DNA of 36,248 nucleotides from Bremia lactucae. Its lineage: Eukaryota; Oomycota; Peronosporomycetes; Peronosporales; Peronosporaceae. The stretch is from positions 1,187,634 through 1,223,881 of the forward strand of contig NC_090628.1 of assembly GCF_004359215.1 (NCBI RefSeq). The letters are read 5' to 3'. The notes beneath the pieces were generated by a model, which saw only the letters and a program-made list of their open reading frames with translations, was not told the DNA's origin and made no database searches. Shown here piece by piece: positions 19,199 through 28,600 of this stretch (positions are counted from its first letter, which is position 1; each line of letters opens with the position of its first letter). A program made the translations under genes and the position numbers.

Positions 19199-19404
19199 AT
19201 CCAAGCACAGTAAGGAAGCGGCTTGACCATCTTCTCTCACGTGCAGAGAGGTAGTTGGTGGGCGCCTAAGCGACAGCACTCAACTAATTAAGAACCTGAC
19301 ACATCCAAGCACAGTAAGGAAGCGGCTTGGCCATCTTCTCTCACGTGCAGAGAGGTAGTTGGTGGGCGTCTAAGCGACAGCACTTAACTAATTAAGAACC
19401 TGTC
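19199..19404. repeat. Tandem repeat, 104-bp period, two copies
   Basis: ATCCAAGCACAGTAAGGAAG... starts at 19199 and again at 19303, with only a few differences. Each unit contains the foldback CTCTC-ACGTGCA-GAGAG. Confidence 0.88.
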
Positions 19405-19522
19405 ATAACGGAAGCGGTAATCCGGTTTCACGTGCACACTTGTTCACTAGAAGCAGTGAAGACTAATTTATATATTTAATCGAATCGATATAAATTACTT
19501 CAAACAATCAATAGATGCCATC

Positions 19523-19664
19523 TCTGTCGATGTAGACCTCTACATTGAGAGCGTATTCTTTCTAAATACCTTGATACTTGGGGGACTGACGTCTGGGACT
19601 GACGTCATTTCCGAGACGATGCACTTAAAATAAATACGCTCGCAATGTAGGTCTACGTCCACAG
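19523..19664. repeat. MITE-like foldback element (about 142 bp)
   Basis: Terminal inverted repeats: CTGTCGATGTAGACC then TACATTGAGAGCGTATT at 19523-19557 pair with the complement of 19632-19664 with few mismatches. Two GGACTGACGTC repeats lie in the centre. No target duplication is clear, so the class is not certain. Confidence 0.6.
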
Positions 19665-19687
19665 TGAAAAATGAATAACTTAATACT

Positions 19688-19937
19688 TGTGAAGTAGGCA
19701 AAACCAAAAGTGACCTTATGATTTAGTTAGGTCCTATCTTTTAAACTCAGTCTTAACTTGTCTAATCAATCATAAGTCAATCAACAATCACATCGATAAG
19801 TCTCGACAAGTCTAATCAATCACAAATAGATCAATCTGTCAGTGTCCCATCCATCAGATGATTCTTAAGTTGTTCCAACTCTAATAAGCAACATGCAATT
19901 TTTCGGTTGCTTAACAGTCACAACATCACCTCTAACA
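19688..19937 (-). repeat. 3' LTR of copia C
   Basis: On the minus strand it begins TGTTAGAGGTGATGTTGTGA directly after the polypurine tract and ends ...CTTCACA. It is the same family as copia B and E LTRs and has no tRNA-like module. Confidence 0.8.
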
Positions 19938-20480
19938 CTCGCCCTTGATGTTTGATCTATGAGTGGAAGACCAAATTCTTTTGCCAATGCGCTACATCCT
20001 TGGCTGTCTTGACAAATAGTTGTCGCAGCGCCCTGAAAATACTCTAAGCCCTTGAGCAGTTGTCGGAGCCAGATCGCTTCCTGAGTTCCGTTGTAAGGAC
20101 TTATGTACTCGGCTGCTGTACTCAAATTTGCCACTGTTGAGTGCCGCTTGGGCTTGCACGAGATGACGCTACCGTTTAAAAAGAGAACATAGCCTGTTGT
20201 CGATTGTCGCGTGCCTAAATCGCCAGCCCAATTAGCATCAGCAAAGCCAATCAGCTCTACGTTGCTAGCGCCGTCGAATAATATTCCAATTTCTTGCGTT
20301 GTCTTAAACTACTTAAGTATCCGCTTGGCTGCCGTCCAGTGCGATTTTTCGTACTCCTCGCAAAACTTAGCCACCTCTCCCACGGCGTGTGCAATGTCTG
20401 GTCGAGTACAAGTTGCCACGTACATCAGCGCTCCCTCCAGCTCTTGATAAGGGAACTTTGATAGAAAATCTTCCTCCTAT
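19938..20480 (-). pseudogene. Copia C RNase H domain (broken)
   Basis: The minus strand reads FPYQELEGALMYVATCTRPD, IAHAVGEVAKFCEEYEKSHW, ELIGFADANWAGDLGTRQST, TGYVLFLNGSVIS and NGTQEAIWLRQLLK. The DANWAGD and downstream motifs hold the RNase H acidic residues. The usual final Glu region reads STAAEYISP. It contains at least one in-frame stop. Confidence 0.8.
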
Positions 20481-21660
20481 ATTGGCTTGACAAGTTTTAA
20501 ATTACCGTTCGCTAGAGTATGTACACCCTTACAGTATTCCATGCTTGAAATCGCTTGCCGGCGTTGCCTCGAATGCACTCTTTAGAGAAATAGCTATACG
20601 TCTGCAAGTCGCTTGATATATGCACGCTGGTCAATCTTGATTTTCTTGTTGCTCCGGCCGCGATGTATCTCAACCCCCAAGCATTATTTTAGCTCGCCAA
20701 GCTCCTTAATAATAAAATCAATCTTGAATGCGCCCTTGATCGCTTCAATGTGCTGCTTCTTTCTGCTGAAGAGCATCAAATCGTTGACATATATGATAAC
20801 AATACTGTATTCCTCTGCTGACTTTCAAACGTAGACGCATGGGTCTGCGGCGGAGCGATCAAAACCTTGGCTTTCTAGGTATTGATTTAGTTTGTTGTTC
20901 CATTGCCGCGCGGCTTGCTTAGTTCCATAAAGAGCCTTATCAAACAGAGACTTCTTATTTGGACAGCTGACGTCTTTTTCAACCGTCCGGCTGCTCCATG
21001 CATATGGCTTCTTCCACTTCGCCGTGGAAGAAAGCTGTGTCAACTCAATATTCTTCGCTTCAAGATTTTCTGCTGCCGCTATCGCTAGTGCAGCTTGTAT
21101 CGACTTTTTTCGAGCCACTGAAGCAAACGTGTCTCCATAGTCAATGCCAAGTCGCTGTTTAAATCCTTTAGCAACAAGTCGCGCCTTCAATTTGATTATT
21201 GCTCCGCTCGGGTCGCGCTTTAAATGGAAAGCCTATTTGCACTTAATCGCCTTCTTTCCTTGAGGCATATTCGTTAGCTTCCAGGTCTTGTGATCACGAA
21301 GTGACTTCATTTCGCTCTCCATTGCTTCAAGTCACTGGTTCTTGTATTTGATCGTTATCACCTCACTCTATGACGTTGCTTTCTCCCCATCATTCTCTTT
21401 AGTGTTGAGGCAGCAAAGCGAGCCGAACTCGCCCTCAAAATCGTCCAAGTTGAGCAATCCTCGAGGATGTTTTGAAATCTTTTGTTCAAAGCGAACGACA
21501 CCCCGTTTCTTGCGCACCGGACGCACCATCTACTCTTCGTGTCAATCCCTATCAGAAGTGCTAGATGCTCGCGTGGGAACACATCCTGTTGGCTCATCGT
21601 GCCTTCCAGTTGTCGAGGTTGGCCAAAAAAGTGGCGTTTGGGGGTCTATTGCATTGCCGG
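20481..21660 (-). pseudogene. Copia C reverse transcriptase (active-site mutation YVND)
   Basis: RT signals on minus: MKARLVAKGFKQRLGIDYGD and TFASVARKKSIQAALAIAA (21190-21070), ALYGTKQAARQWNNKLNQYL (about 20940-20870), DPCVYV, then IIYVNDLMLFSRKKK near 20790. Copia RT normally has Y-V-D-D at that place; here the first Asp codon reads Asn, which would abolish polymerase activity. Stops and frameshifts follow. Confidence 0.82.
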
Positions 21661-22920
21661 TGGTGCTTTGACATTTGCATTATCAATTTCCAAGTTGTCA
21701 ATTACGTCAAAGAAAAAGTCCAAGCGAGTCTTCAGGCGTTCATAACCCTGACGAGCGCTGTCACTACAAGCCAGTCGGCGACCATTTTGAATGCTAAGGC
21801 TTTAAGAAGTAAACATTAATTCGCAGTATATTTGGCGAATGACCCAGGTACCGCTTGTCTTTGTTTGCTTGCTAGGCTTTCGTCAAAAGTCACACTTCGT
21901 GATATGACGATTGAGCGATCAGTCGCGTTAATGAGTCTGTATGTCTTCTGCTGTTTTGCGCATCATGTAAGATAGCACTTAGTCCAAGAATTCTCCAGCT
22001 TCTTTCGCCTTTTTATGGCAAGATGTGCATAGTATACGGTGCCAAATACACGCATGTGCTCTATATGTGGTTTTAATTTGAATATAGCTAAAAAAGACAT
22101 GAACTTTTGCTGGACGAATTTGGCAGTACATTTTGTATGTCTGCTACTGTCACCATCGCCTCACACCAATACCGCTGTCTAGATAACTGTCTTCGAGCAT
22201 ACATCTTGTCATTTCCACGAGAGTTTTATTCATTTGTTCAGCCTTGCCATTTTGCTGTGGGTTGTACGGTACAGTAAACTCTTGCTCGATCCCGAGCTGC
22301 TCACAGATTGTATCCATTCGAGCGTCTCGATATTCGCCTCCATTATCACTACGGAGAATCTTAACTTTCGCTTCTGGCACCGTCCTGACTTCCTTGCAGA
22401 TGCTTTCGGCACTTCGCTCTTGATTCGCATAGGATATAGAGTACCGAAGGCCGGATAATGAAGCAGGGGTAATTGGACCAAGAACGTCCGAGCCTAGACG
22501 CCATCTGAGCGCATACTCTCCCTCTCTTCCAGCATCGCCTTGCTTGTTTGAAATGTCTTTCTCTTGACTTATTTGGCTGTCGCATAAACTTCACAAACAC
22601 CTTCCGCCTCAACCGTGGCACTGCTAATACGGCCATCCTTAATCATTTCATTTACTGTTCGGTGCGAGGCATCGACAAACTAGTCGTCGATGCCCACACT
22701 AGATTTGCTGCAGCAGGGCATTCTTCTTCGGCGTCCGTTTTCAGATAAACGAGTTTGCCTCCCTTCGATCCTGTCACCACAGTCTTGCTTCCTGACTTCA
22801 CGACACGTTTGTCATTCAATAGTCATGTCCCGTGCAGTTGCAGCCATTACTGAAAATAGTTTTTTGTTCGGATCCTTAACATGCAGCGTCCTCTCCAAAG
22901 TGCGTTAATCAAGAGCTCCC
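21661..22920 (-). pseudogene. Copia C integrase (broken)
   Basis: The minus strand has a pre-integrase region (about 22900-22600), DVLGPITPASL near the first catalytic Asp (about 22490), KILRSDNGGEYRDARMD (second Asp, about 22360-22310) and NGKAEQMNKTLVEMTR (Glu, about 22260-22200). The C-terminal part resembles the copia A segment with LLGYA. Several frame changes occur. Confidence 0.8.
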
Positions 22921-23050
22921 CGACCAAACGCGCAGTGCAACTGTCCCACGACCGAGAAATTTTAAATTTGCACTCTTCTTTGCGCTCGAAGTGCTCTGCG
23001 TATTTTCTACCGCGATGTACTCCACAAAGGCCTCACGACCCTTGAACATA

Positions 23051-23818
23051 TGGGGCGAAGCCATGCTGTCGATGACTCACGAGCCGCTTGATGACGATTC
23101 AGCCGCATGAAATGCAACTTTAGTCTGCTCTTCGTCACTCGGCGACCAACGCTTTTTAGATCGGCAGTCTCTCGCGAAGTGGCCCGCCTTACCACAGTTA
23201 AAACACGTTCCGGACGCTGCCTTTACTCTACGGCTTCTTCGCATTCTTACTGTTGGCCAGCAGCGCCGTAGTTTCTTCGATACGAGCCGGTTCTCTTGAC
23301 GCACTTCTTTGGCGAACAGCTTGCACACCAGATCCCTAAATCTGAGCGACTTCATTGGCATTCGAAATGCCTGGACAAGGCTCTCGTAGCTAGTGGGCAA
23401 ACTCCGAAGCATAGTAGCACATCTTCTTCACTTTTCCCACAGCCTGCGCTGTTCATCTCTAGCATGAGCTTTTCTAAAGCCATGACATGCTCGCTGATGC
23501 TCGGGACATCTACCGGTAAGACGCAAACTTCTCCTTGAGCTAGAGTTGATTCGCCATTATCTGGTCTGATGAAAGCTTCAAGTGTAGTCCACGCATCCCG
23601 CGCACTCTGTGCACTTACTACACATTAGCTGTGAGTCACTGAGGTTCAGGACAATTGCCGCATGTACCTGCTGCTCCGTTGGTACGGGCGCTTCGCCGGT
23701 GATCGCCGCCCAAGTCTTTTCGACATGAGGTACATCCTATCTTGAAACTCCACAAAGTGTAGTTACTCTCATCGAAGGGTCGCACTCTAATTCTGAAATC
23801 GTTTCTTGGGTTCATCAC
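23051..23818 (-). pseudogene. Copia C gag, zinc knuckle and protease start (broken)
   Basis: Gag pieces run from 23818 (NPRNDFRIRVRPFDESNY) to 23077, with SLPTSYESLVQAFRM, CKLFAKEVRQE and an intact knuckle CFNCGKAGHFARDC (about 23210-23165). The retropepsin site at 23051-23084 reads VIDSMASPHM where DSGAS is expected, so the active-site Gly is lost. Confidence 0.82.
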
Positions 23819-23842
23819 CTAAAAATTGCACGACTGAACACG

Positions 23843-24091
23843 TGAGAAGTGTTCGGTCGGCCGGGCTCGGAAATCAAAATTGATATTATGATTAAGTTAG
23901 CTCCTATCTTTGATACTTAGTCCAAGCTTGTCTTAACAACCAACAGGTAGATAAGTCTCACGTTGTTCCTCAATCAGAAAGCAGATAAAACTTACGTAGT
24001 CTCATCAATCAGACGAGCTTAAGTTGTTCAAACTTTAACAAGTAACGTGAACTCGTAAGGTTGCTGAACAGTCACAATATCAACTTTAACA
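23843..24091 (-). repeat. 5' LTR of copia C
   Basis: 249 bp, ending on + in CAACTTTAACA. It is related to 19688-19937 but noticeably diverged, including a different GC-rich terminal stretch (GTTCGGTCGGCCGGGCTCGG). Confidence 0.75.
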
Positions 24092-24284
24092 GTAAAAACA
24101 AATAATCACGATATTGATTCGCTCATAGTAGCTCACTCAATCAATACTCACTTTTGGTTTTACAGTCCTGTCGCTGGTATCATTTTCACAAGGTGAGTGA
24201 GTGCCTTCATAGAGATATCGAAGCACTTGCTAGATCTGTGCGGTTTTCAGATTGCAATTCAACCTACATGTAGGGAGACATAGC
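24092..24284. other. Spacer between copia C and right inverted arm
   Basis: No gene. It contains a scrap resembling the end of a copia LTR (CACTTTTGGTTTTACAGTCC at about 24150-24170). Confidence 0.5.
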
Positions 24285-24450
24285 CGTAAAACGCCAAGCA
24301 TAAAATTCAGCTGTAATGTAATGAATTTGTTCGGATATTTGGTCACCGTAAATGTTTGTTGCGGTAAATATGCACAAGAAGGTTGAACGTCTATCCACGA
24401 TTACAGTGTTTGGCGTCTGTTGCGTCTTGTTTCAATTATAAAGTGATGGA

Positions 24451-24522
24451 TGGACACACCGGGGATTGAACCCGGGGCCTTCCGCATGCAAAGCGGACGC
24501 GCTACCACTGCGCTATGCGCCC
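24451..24522 (-). tRNA. tRNA-Ala (anticodon TGC), copy 3
   Basis: 72 nt on the minus strand with the standard D-loop AGTGGTAG, anticodon loop TTTGCAT and intact stems. Upstream it has a run of eight T on + (about 24529-24536) where copy 2 has a shorter A/T run. Confidence 0.93.
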
Positions 24523-25227
24523 TACGATATTTTTTTTAGATTACAGGATATATTAAGCAAAACAATTCATTTTTCCTTCTATTCTGTACCTCTTTAAGAT
24601 CCAGTCTCACATAAATAGAATTCTTCAAATCCGGTCGATATCTTTAATTAATATTTTGCTGCTCTTAAGGATACATACGAAATAAAGATATACATCGGGG
24701 AATAGCACCAACCTTGCTATTACTTCATTTATGCCATAATTTTAATTATTTGCGTATCAAATTAAAAATAATGTAATACAAGATGCATTGTGCGACTGAC
24801 TATAATTTGTATGGTGTAATTAAATTGTTCGAATTCTTGACTCGGGTTTGCCCAAGGTTGCTGTAATATCTCGTTATTTTGATATACCGATGACTAGCCA
24901 TAACACTGACGCTGAATGCTACGCTGACATATCCCATACGTACGACGGACATATTCCACGCATTAATACCGAGCATAACGTCACGCATTTGGACGAATCG
25001 ATTCCAGGGAGGTATGTACATGTACCTCAACAATAGCCATACGTGGGTCCCTTACACAAGTACATGAGGAGTTTTCGGTGTTCTTTTCAGTCAATGCATC
25101 GGAGTCGCCATTGCGAGTGGCCAAAGCGAGCCTAACGAATGTGGTAGTACCTTACGCTTTCAATTTAACGCCGATTTTGGGACTTAAGCATTACTTCTTA
25201 AGCTCAATCAAGACGGGTGAAAGATTT

Positions 25228-25308
25228 GTCAGCTGTGGGATTTGAACCCACGCGTTCGAGAACATTACGACCTGAACGTAACCCCTTAGACCACTCGGGC
25301 AAACTGAC
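25228..25308 (-). tRNA. tRNA-Leu (anticodon CAG), copy 3
   Basis: 81 nt, identical to the other two copies, with intact cloverleaf and long variable arm. Confidence 0.93.
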
Positions 25309-25693
25309 TTGTTGATGCAAAGGATTCCTTTTGTTATATATATTTAATTTATATTCTCAAACTGCTCAAACTTTTCTTCCACCATCTTCCGCAAGATGGA
25401 TATGACAGCTGTATTATAGCTCCTATTGCTTTGCCACCTCCCTCCGAAGCCTCTCGGCCGTTCGTTAGATTCCGCTGCGTGTCTCTATCGTGATCCAGCC
25501 TGCCCTGCTGAGACGCCCAGGTCGCTCTGCTATCCTAGGTACCTCCGGATCTCCGCTGAACGCCATGGAAGCCTCAAATCCTGACGTGTCATCGGCTCTA
25601 GCGGCACCATCGTTAGCGACGAGCCGATAAACGCGCCACACGATGCTCCTCTCTTACAATGACTGTGCCGAGTGATGCTGGCCCACCGACTCG

Positions 25694-26105
25694 ATTAATT
25701 GCAAATGGTGTCTCCCACTGACGGCTTTGTCGTGCCGCTGCTATCGACAGCATAGTTTATTGACTGTTTGTACCGATTTTGTACGCAAAAGAAGATCGCA
25801 TCACATTGTAGCTCAATCGGTAAGATGTGGCACCACTAATGAGAGGTTCCGACTCCTTCCCCGTCAATGTCCGGAAGCTTAAATATATAGAGAACTGATG
25901 TTTGGCCTGCCAGATAATGACGTGTCCCATTTATGTTGCTGTGACAACAGAAGGAAAGTAACGTGCTTACAAACTAATGGTCGATAGAAACGAATGGCCA
26001 GCAGCATTCCGTAGGAACAAATGGACGTAAGATCAATTCACTCACGAAAAACATACTCAATTAACATACTAACTTCTGGTGTTACATACTCGACCACAAG
26101 CAACA
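25694..26105 (+). repeat. LTR L2 copy 3, with tRNA-like module
   Basis: 412 bp, same boundaries as copy 1 (ACTCG before, ACTCC after). The tRNA-like module is at about 25802-25867. Confidence 0.68.
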
Positions 26106-26328
26106 ACTCCACAAGATTGAGACCTGTTAAAATTCTCAGGCAGCAACCTGCGTGTGAAGATCAGCGATGTTTATGTTCAAATAGTACGTTGCCTTCGCGG
26201 GTAATTCTTCTTGGCCTTTTCTTTAAACGGCGACTCAGAGAGACAAGCGGGCACGATCATGCTTCGAATTTACACCCTCAGGCGTAAGTTGATTTGAGAT
26301 GATGTTGTAAAACGAATTACTAAACTCT

Positions 26329-26598
26329 TGTCAAGTTGCCTTGTGGTCGGGACTGCAAGACCAAAAGGTGAGATTATGATTGAGTTAGGTCCGATCTTTT
26401 GTTCTTAGTCTTGATTGTCTAAACAATCATAAGTCAATCAATCTACCATTGTCCAATCAACCAACACGTCCATAAGTCTCAACTTGTCTAATCAATCACA
26501 ATCAGATCACTCTGTCAGTGTCCCATCAATCAGATAAGGCTTACGTTGTTCCAACTCTAACAAGCAACATGACATTTTAGATTGCTAAACAGTCAGAA
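26329..26598 (-). repeat. Copia LTR cut by gypsy G3
   Basis: This is the same LTR as 4092-4579, at the same place relative to the tRNA unit, but without the 207-bp insertion. It stops after AACAGTCAGAA where the G3 LTR begins. The insertion shared by copies 1 and 3 shows that the duplication came after this LTR was in place. Confidence 0.78.
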
Positions 26599-26664
26599 TG
26601 TAACGGGGTATCCCGTTACATAAGTATTATCTTTTACAAAAGGAATAATAAGTATTGTTTCCTA

Positions 26665-28020
26665 GGATTGGGACGTAAAATGTTCAATCCGAGTCTTCTC
26701 ATCGAGGACACTTTCGTCCATCGATGAGCTAGTGAGAATCCGATCGTTCTCAGGAAACAGTTCTGCCGAATAAATATCGGCCACGTACTTGTCACTGAAT
26801 ACAACTACGCAGATCTGCTTGACTTTGCCACTACGCAGATCACGCAAGAACCATTTCGGTTCTAGCGTTGGCAATTAAGTTATCTTCGACGTTAACTTCG
26901 AGGGCGCTGATAGATCAAGTGTATAAGCGCCTACATTTAACCCGTTGTTTACTAAGACATTAATTGTCTCGGTTTCTTCTTTGGAACTTATTTCCAAAGG
27001 TACCTTGGAACGTTTGACCACAAGTTTCCGGGGACTTATTCCAAAGGATTTTTTTAGGAGTATCCTCCTTAACTGCCTCTAGCTGTGGTTGCGCTACCAC
27101 AGCGAGATCCTCAACGATCGACTCTCCAGTCGTAGGATTTTCGCACTGTTTTTTTATAGACTGGCGCTTCAAACTTTATTGGATTTTGGTTTTTTAGCTG
27201 GCATCCTTCGTAACACTCAACTTATTCGAGTGGTGGAATTTCGACGCTTTCTGTGCTTGTACAGAGCCGTCGGTAACTATGTCCACGTCACAATGGTGGA
27301 CCTTCGACGCTGCCTGTGCTGGTGCACGGCCGTCGGGATCTACTCCAATGTGTTGGGTATTCACACTGAACACGCGTGCCCTGCTCCAAATCCAGGAGCT
27401 CGGCTCGAGCCTGAATTCGGCACTTGGCGGCTCTAATGTTTGTCTGAGCCGGGTCTTAAAGACCTCATATGATCCAAGACTAATAAATCGTGAAGCTTGA
27501 GCCCCAAGGCCCAAGATTTGGCATGTCCGGCTAAGTTGGACATGCCAAATTTCACTTTCGTCGCACCACCACTGATATGACGAGCTTCTATGGCGTCGTC
27601 TAACTCGACGAGCCATCTCAAAAGGGGGTCGCCTTCGACTGCCTTAAGCTTAGGTATTTCTATCTTTAAGCGTTCGGGTCGACGCGGAAGCATCGGCTTA
27701 TTAGCAGCATATACATGATGCTGTCTCAACAGCTCCAATTGTTGAGCACCCTAATTTCTCAACACCTATGCATGTTGAGAGCCTTGCTGGTGAAGCAAGG
27801 TTACTTTCTCTTGGGCCCCGTCGAGTTCGTGTTGAATGAACTTGGCTGTAGCCGCATGCTGTTCATCTCTGCCCAGAGTGTACAGCATAGCGCCAACGGC
27901 TGGCCCGCCTACAACCGAACTCATTTGTTTGACCACTCTCCATTCGAGATCACTCATTTGAGTAAACCTCTCACACGTTGCGTGATAACCTTCTTGATGG
28001 GCTTGGAAGCTCCCTCATTC
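26665..28020 (-). pseudogene. Inverted gag-protease segment of gypsy G3
   Basis: The minus strand carries gag: 27957-27766 (MSDLEWRVVKQMSS...), 27738-27433 (RLKIEIPKLKAVEGDPLLRW and HAKSWALGLKLHD), then in another frame FKTRLRQTLEPPSAEF and a Lys/Arg-rich tail (27172-26960). The protease-RT linker follows at 26874-26665 (PKWFLRDLRSGKVKQI, EKTRIEHFTSQS). No retropepsin DSG is present, so that part is lost. Read on the minus strand the segment ends exactly where the + strand RT at 28021 should continue, so a single inversion explains the layout. Confidence 0.8.
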
Positions 28021-28600
28021 TGGGAGTCTTTGAAGATAAACCCTTTATATGACGATTTGAAGGAATTTCAGGATGTCTTTCCTGAATCACTACCGTGCAA
28101 GTTGCCTAAGGATAAAGGCACTCGACACGAAATCGACCAAAATACAGGTTCGAAATACTGTGTCATGAAGCAATGGCCATTGCCTCGTAAACAAGTAATA
28201 GCGATCGACAAATTTTTTGCCGAACGCTTAGCAGCGGGCCATGTGAGGGGATTGACTTCCCCACATAGCTCAACGACCTTCTGTGTGCATAAAGGAACAG
28301 GAGGATGGCGGATACTGCATACATTCAATAAACTGAACGCTGCAACAGTACCGGCTCAAACGCCGAAACCACGAAGAGACGTAATCATTATAGGTATGTT
28401 AAAGAGTACTACCTCTTCGTCAATGGATCTAATGGATGGAATCTATCAGATCTTTATGCCTGAGCAGAATATTTCGCTTACAGCAGTGAGCACCCCAAAC
28501 ACTATGATATGGGAGTGGCTAGTCATGCCACAGGGGCAGTACTAAGCCCCTGTGACATTTAACGGATGTGTTATCAATCTGTTGAGATCGGTGCGGGATT
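28021..28600 (+). pseudogene. Gypsy G3 reverse transcriptase N-terminal half
   Basis: From 28021 the + strand reads WESLKINPLYDDLKEFQDVF, LPKDKGTRHEID, QWPLPRKQVIAIDKFFAERL, WRILHTFNKLNAA, SSMDLMDGIYQI (palm motif A Asp) and EWLVMPQGQY, then a stop at 28543. FNGCVINLLRSVRDF follows. The catalytic YxDD box and the thumb are missing: the sequence jumps at about 28600 to the end of RNase H. Confidence 0.82.

Larger units (their letters stand above)
19061..19687. other. Spacer between left inverted arm and copia C
   Basis: No gene is seen. It contains a 104-bp tandem repeat (19199-19404) and a foldback element (19523-19664). The remaining sequence is AT-rich and unassigned. Confidence 0.6.
19688..24091 (-). 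mobile_element. Copia element C, near full length, inactivated
   Basis: 4.4 kb with LTRs at both ends (19688-19937 and 23843-24091, about 250 bp each, diverged). The minus-strand order is 5' LTR, gag, zinc knuckle, protease, integrase, RT, RNase H, polypurine tract (19938-19949, ATCAAGGGCGAG on minus), 3' LTR. No 5-bp target duplication could be found. It lies between the inverted tRNA arms. Confidence 0.87.
24285..26328 (+). repeat. Duplicated tRNA unit, copy 3 (right inverted arm)
   Basis: Positions 24285-26100 are the inverted partner of 17243-19060; 25090-26328 is a near-identical direct copy of 2838-4091. It includes tRNA-Ala and tRNA-Leu (both minus) and LTR L2. No protein gene is convincing in 24523-25227 or 25309-25693. 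Confidence 0.88.

Noticed and set aside
19683..24096. Target-site duplication for copia C
   Set aside because: ATACT and GTAAA do not match, and shifting the ends by a few bases did not help.
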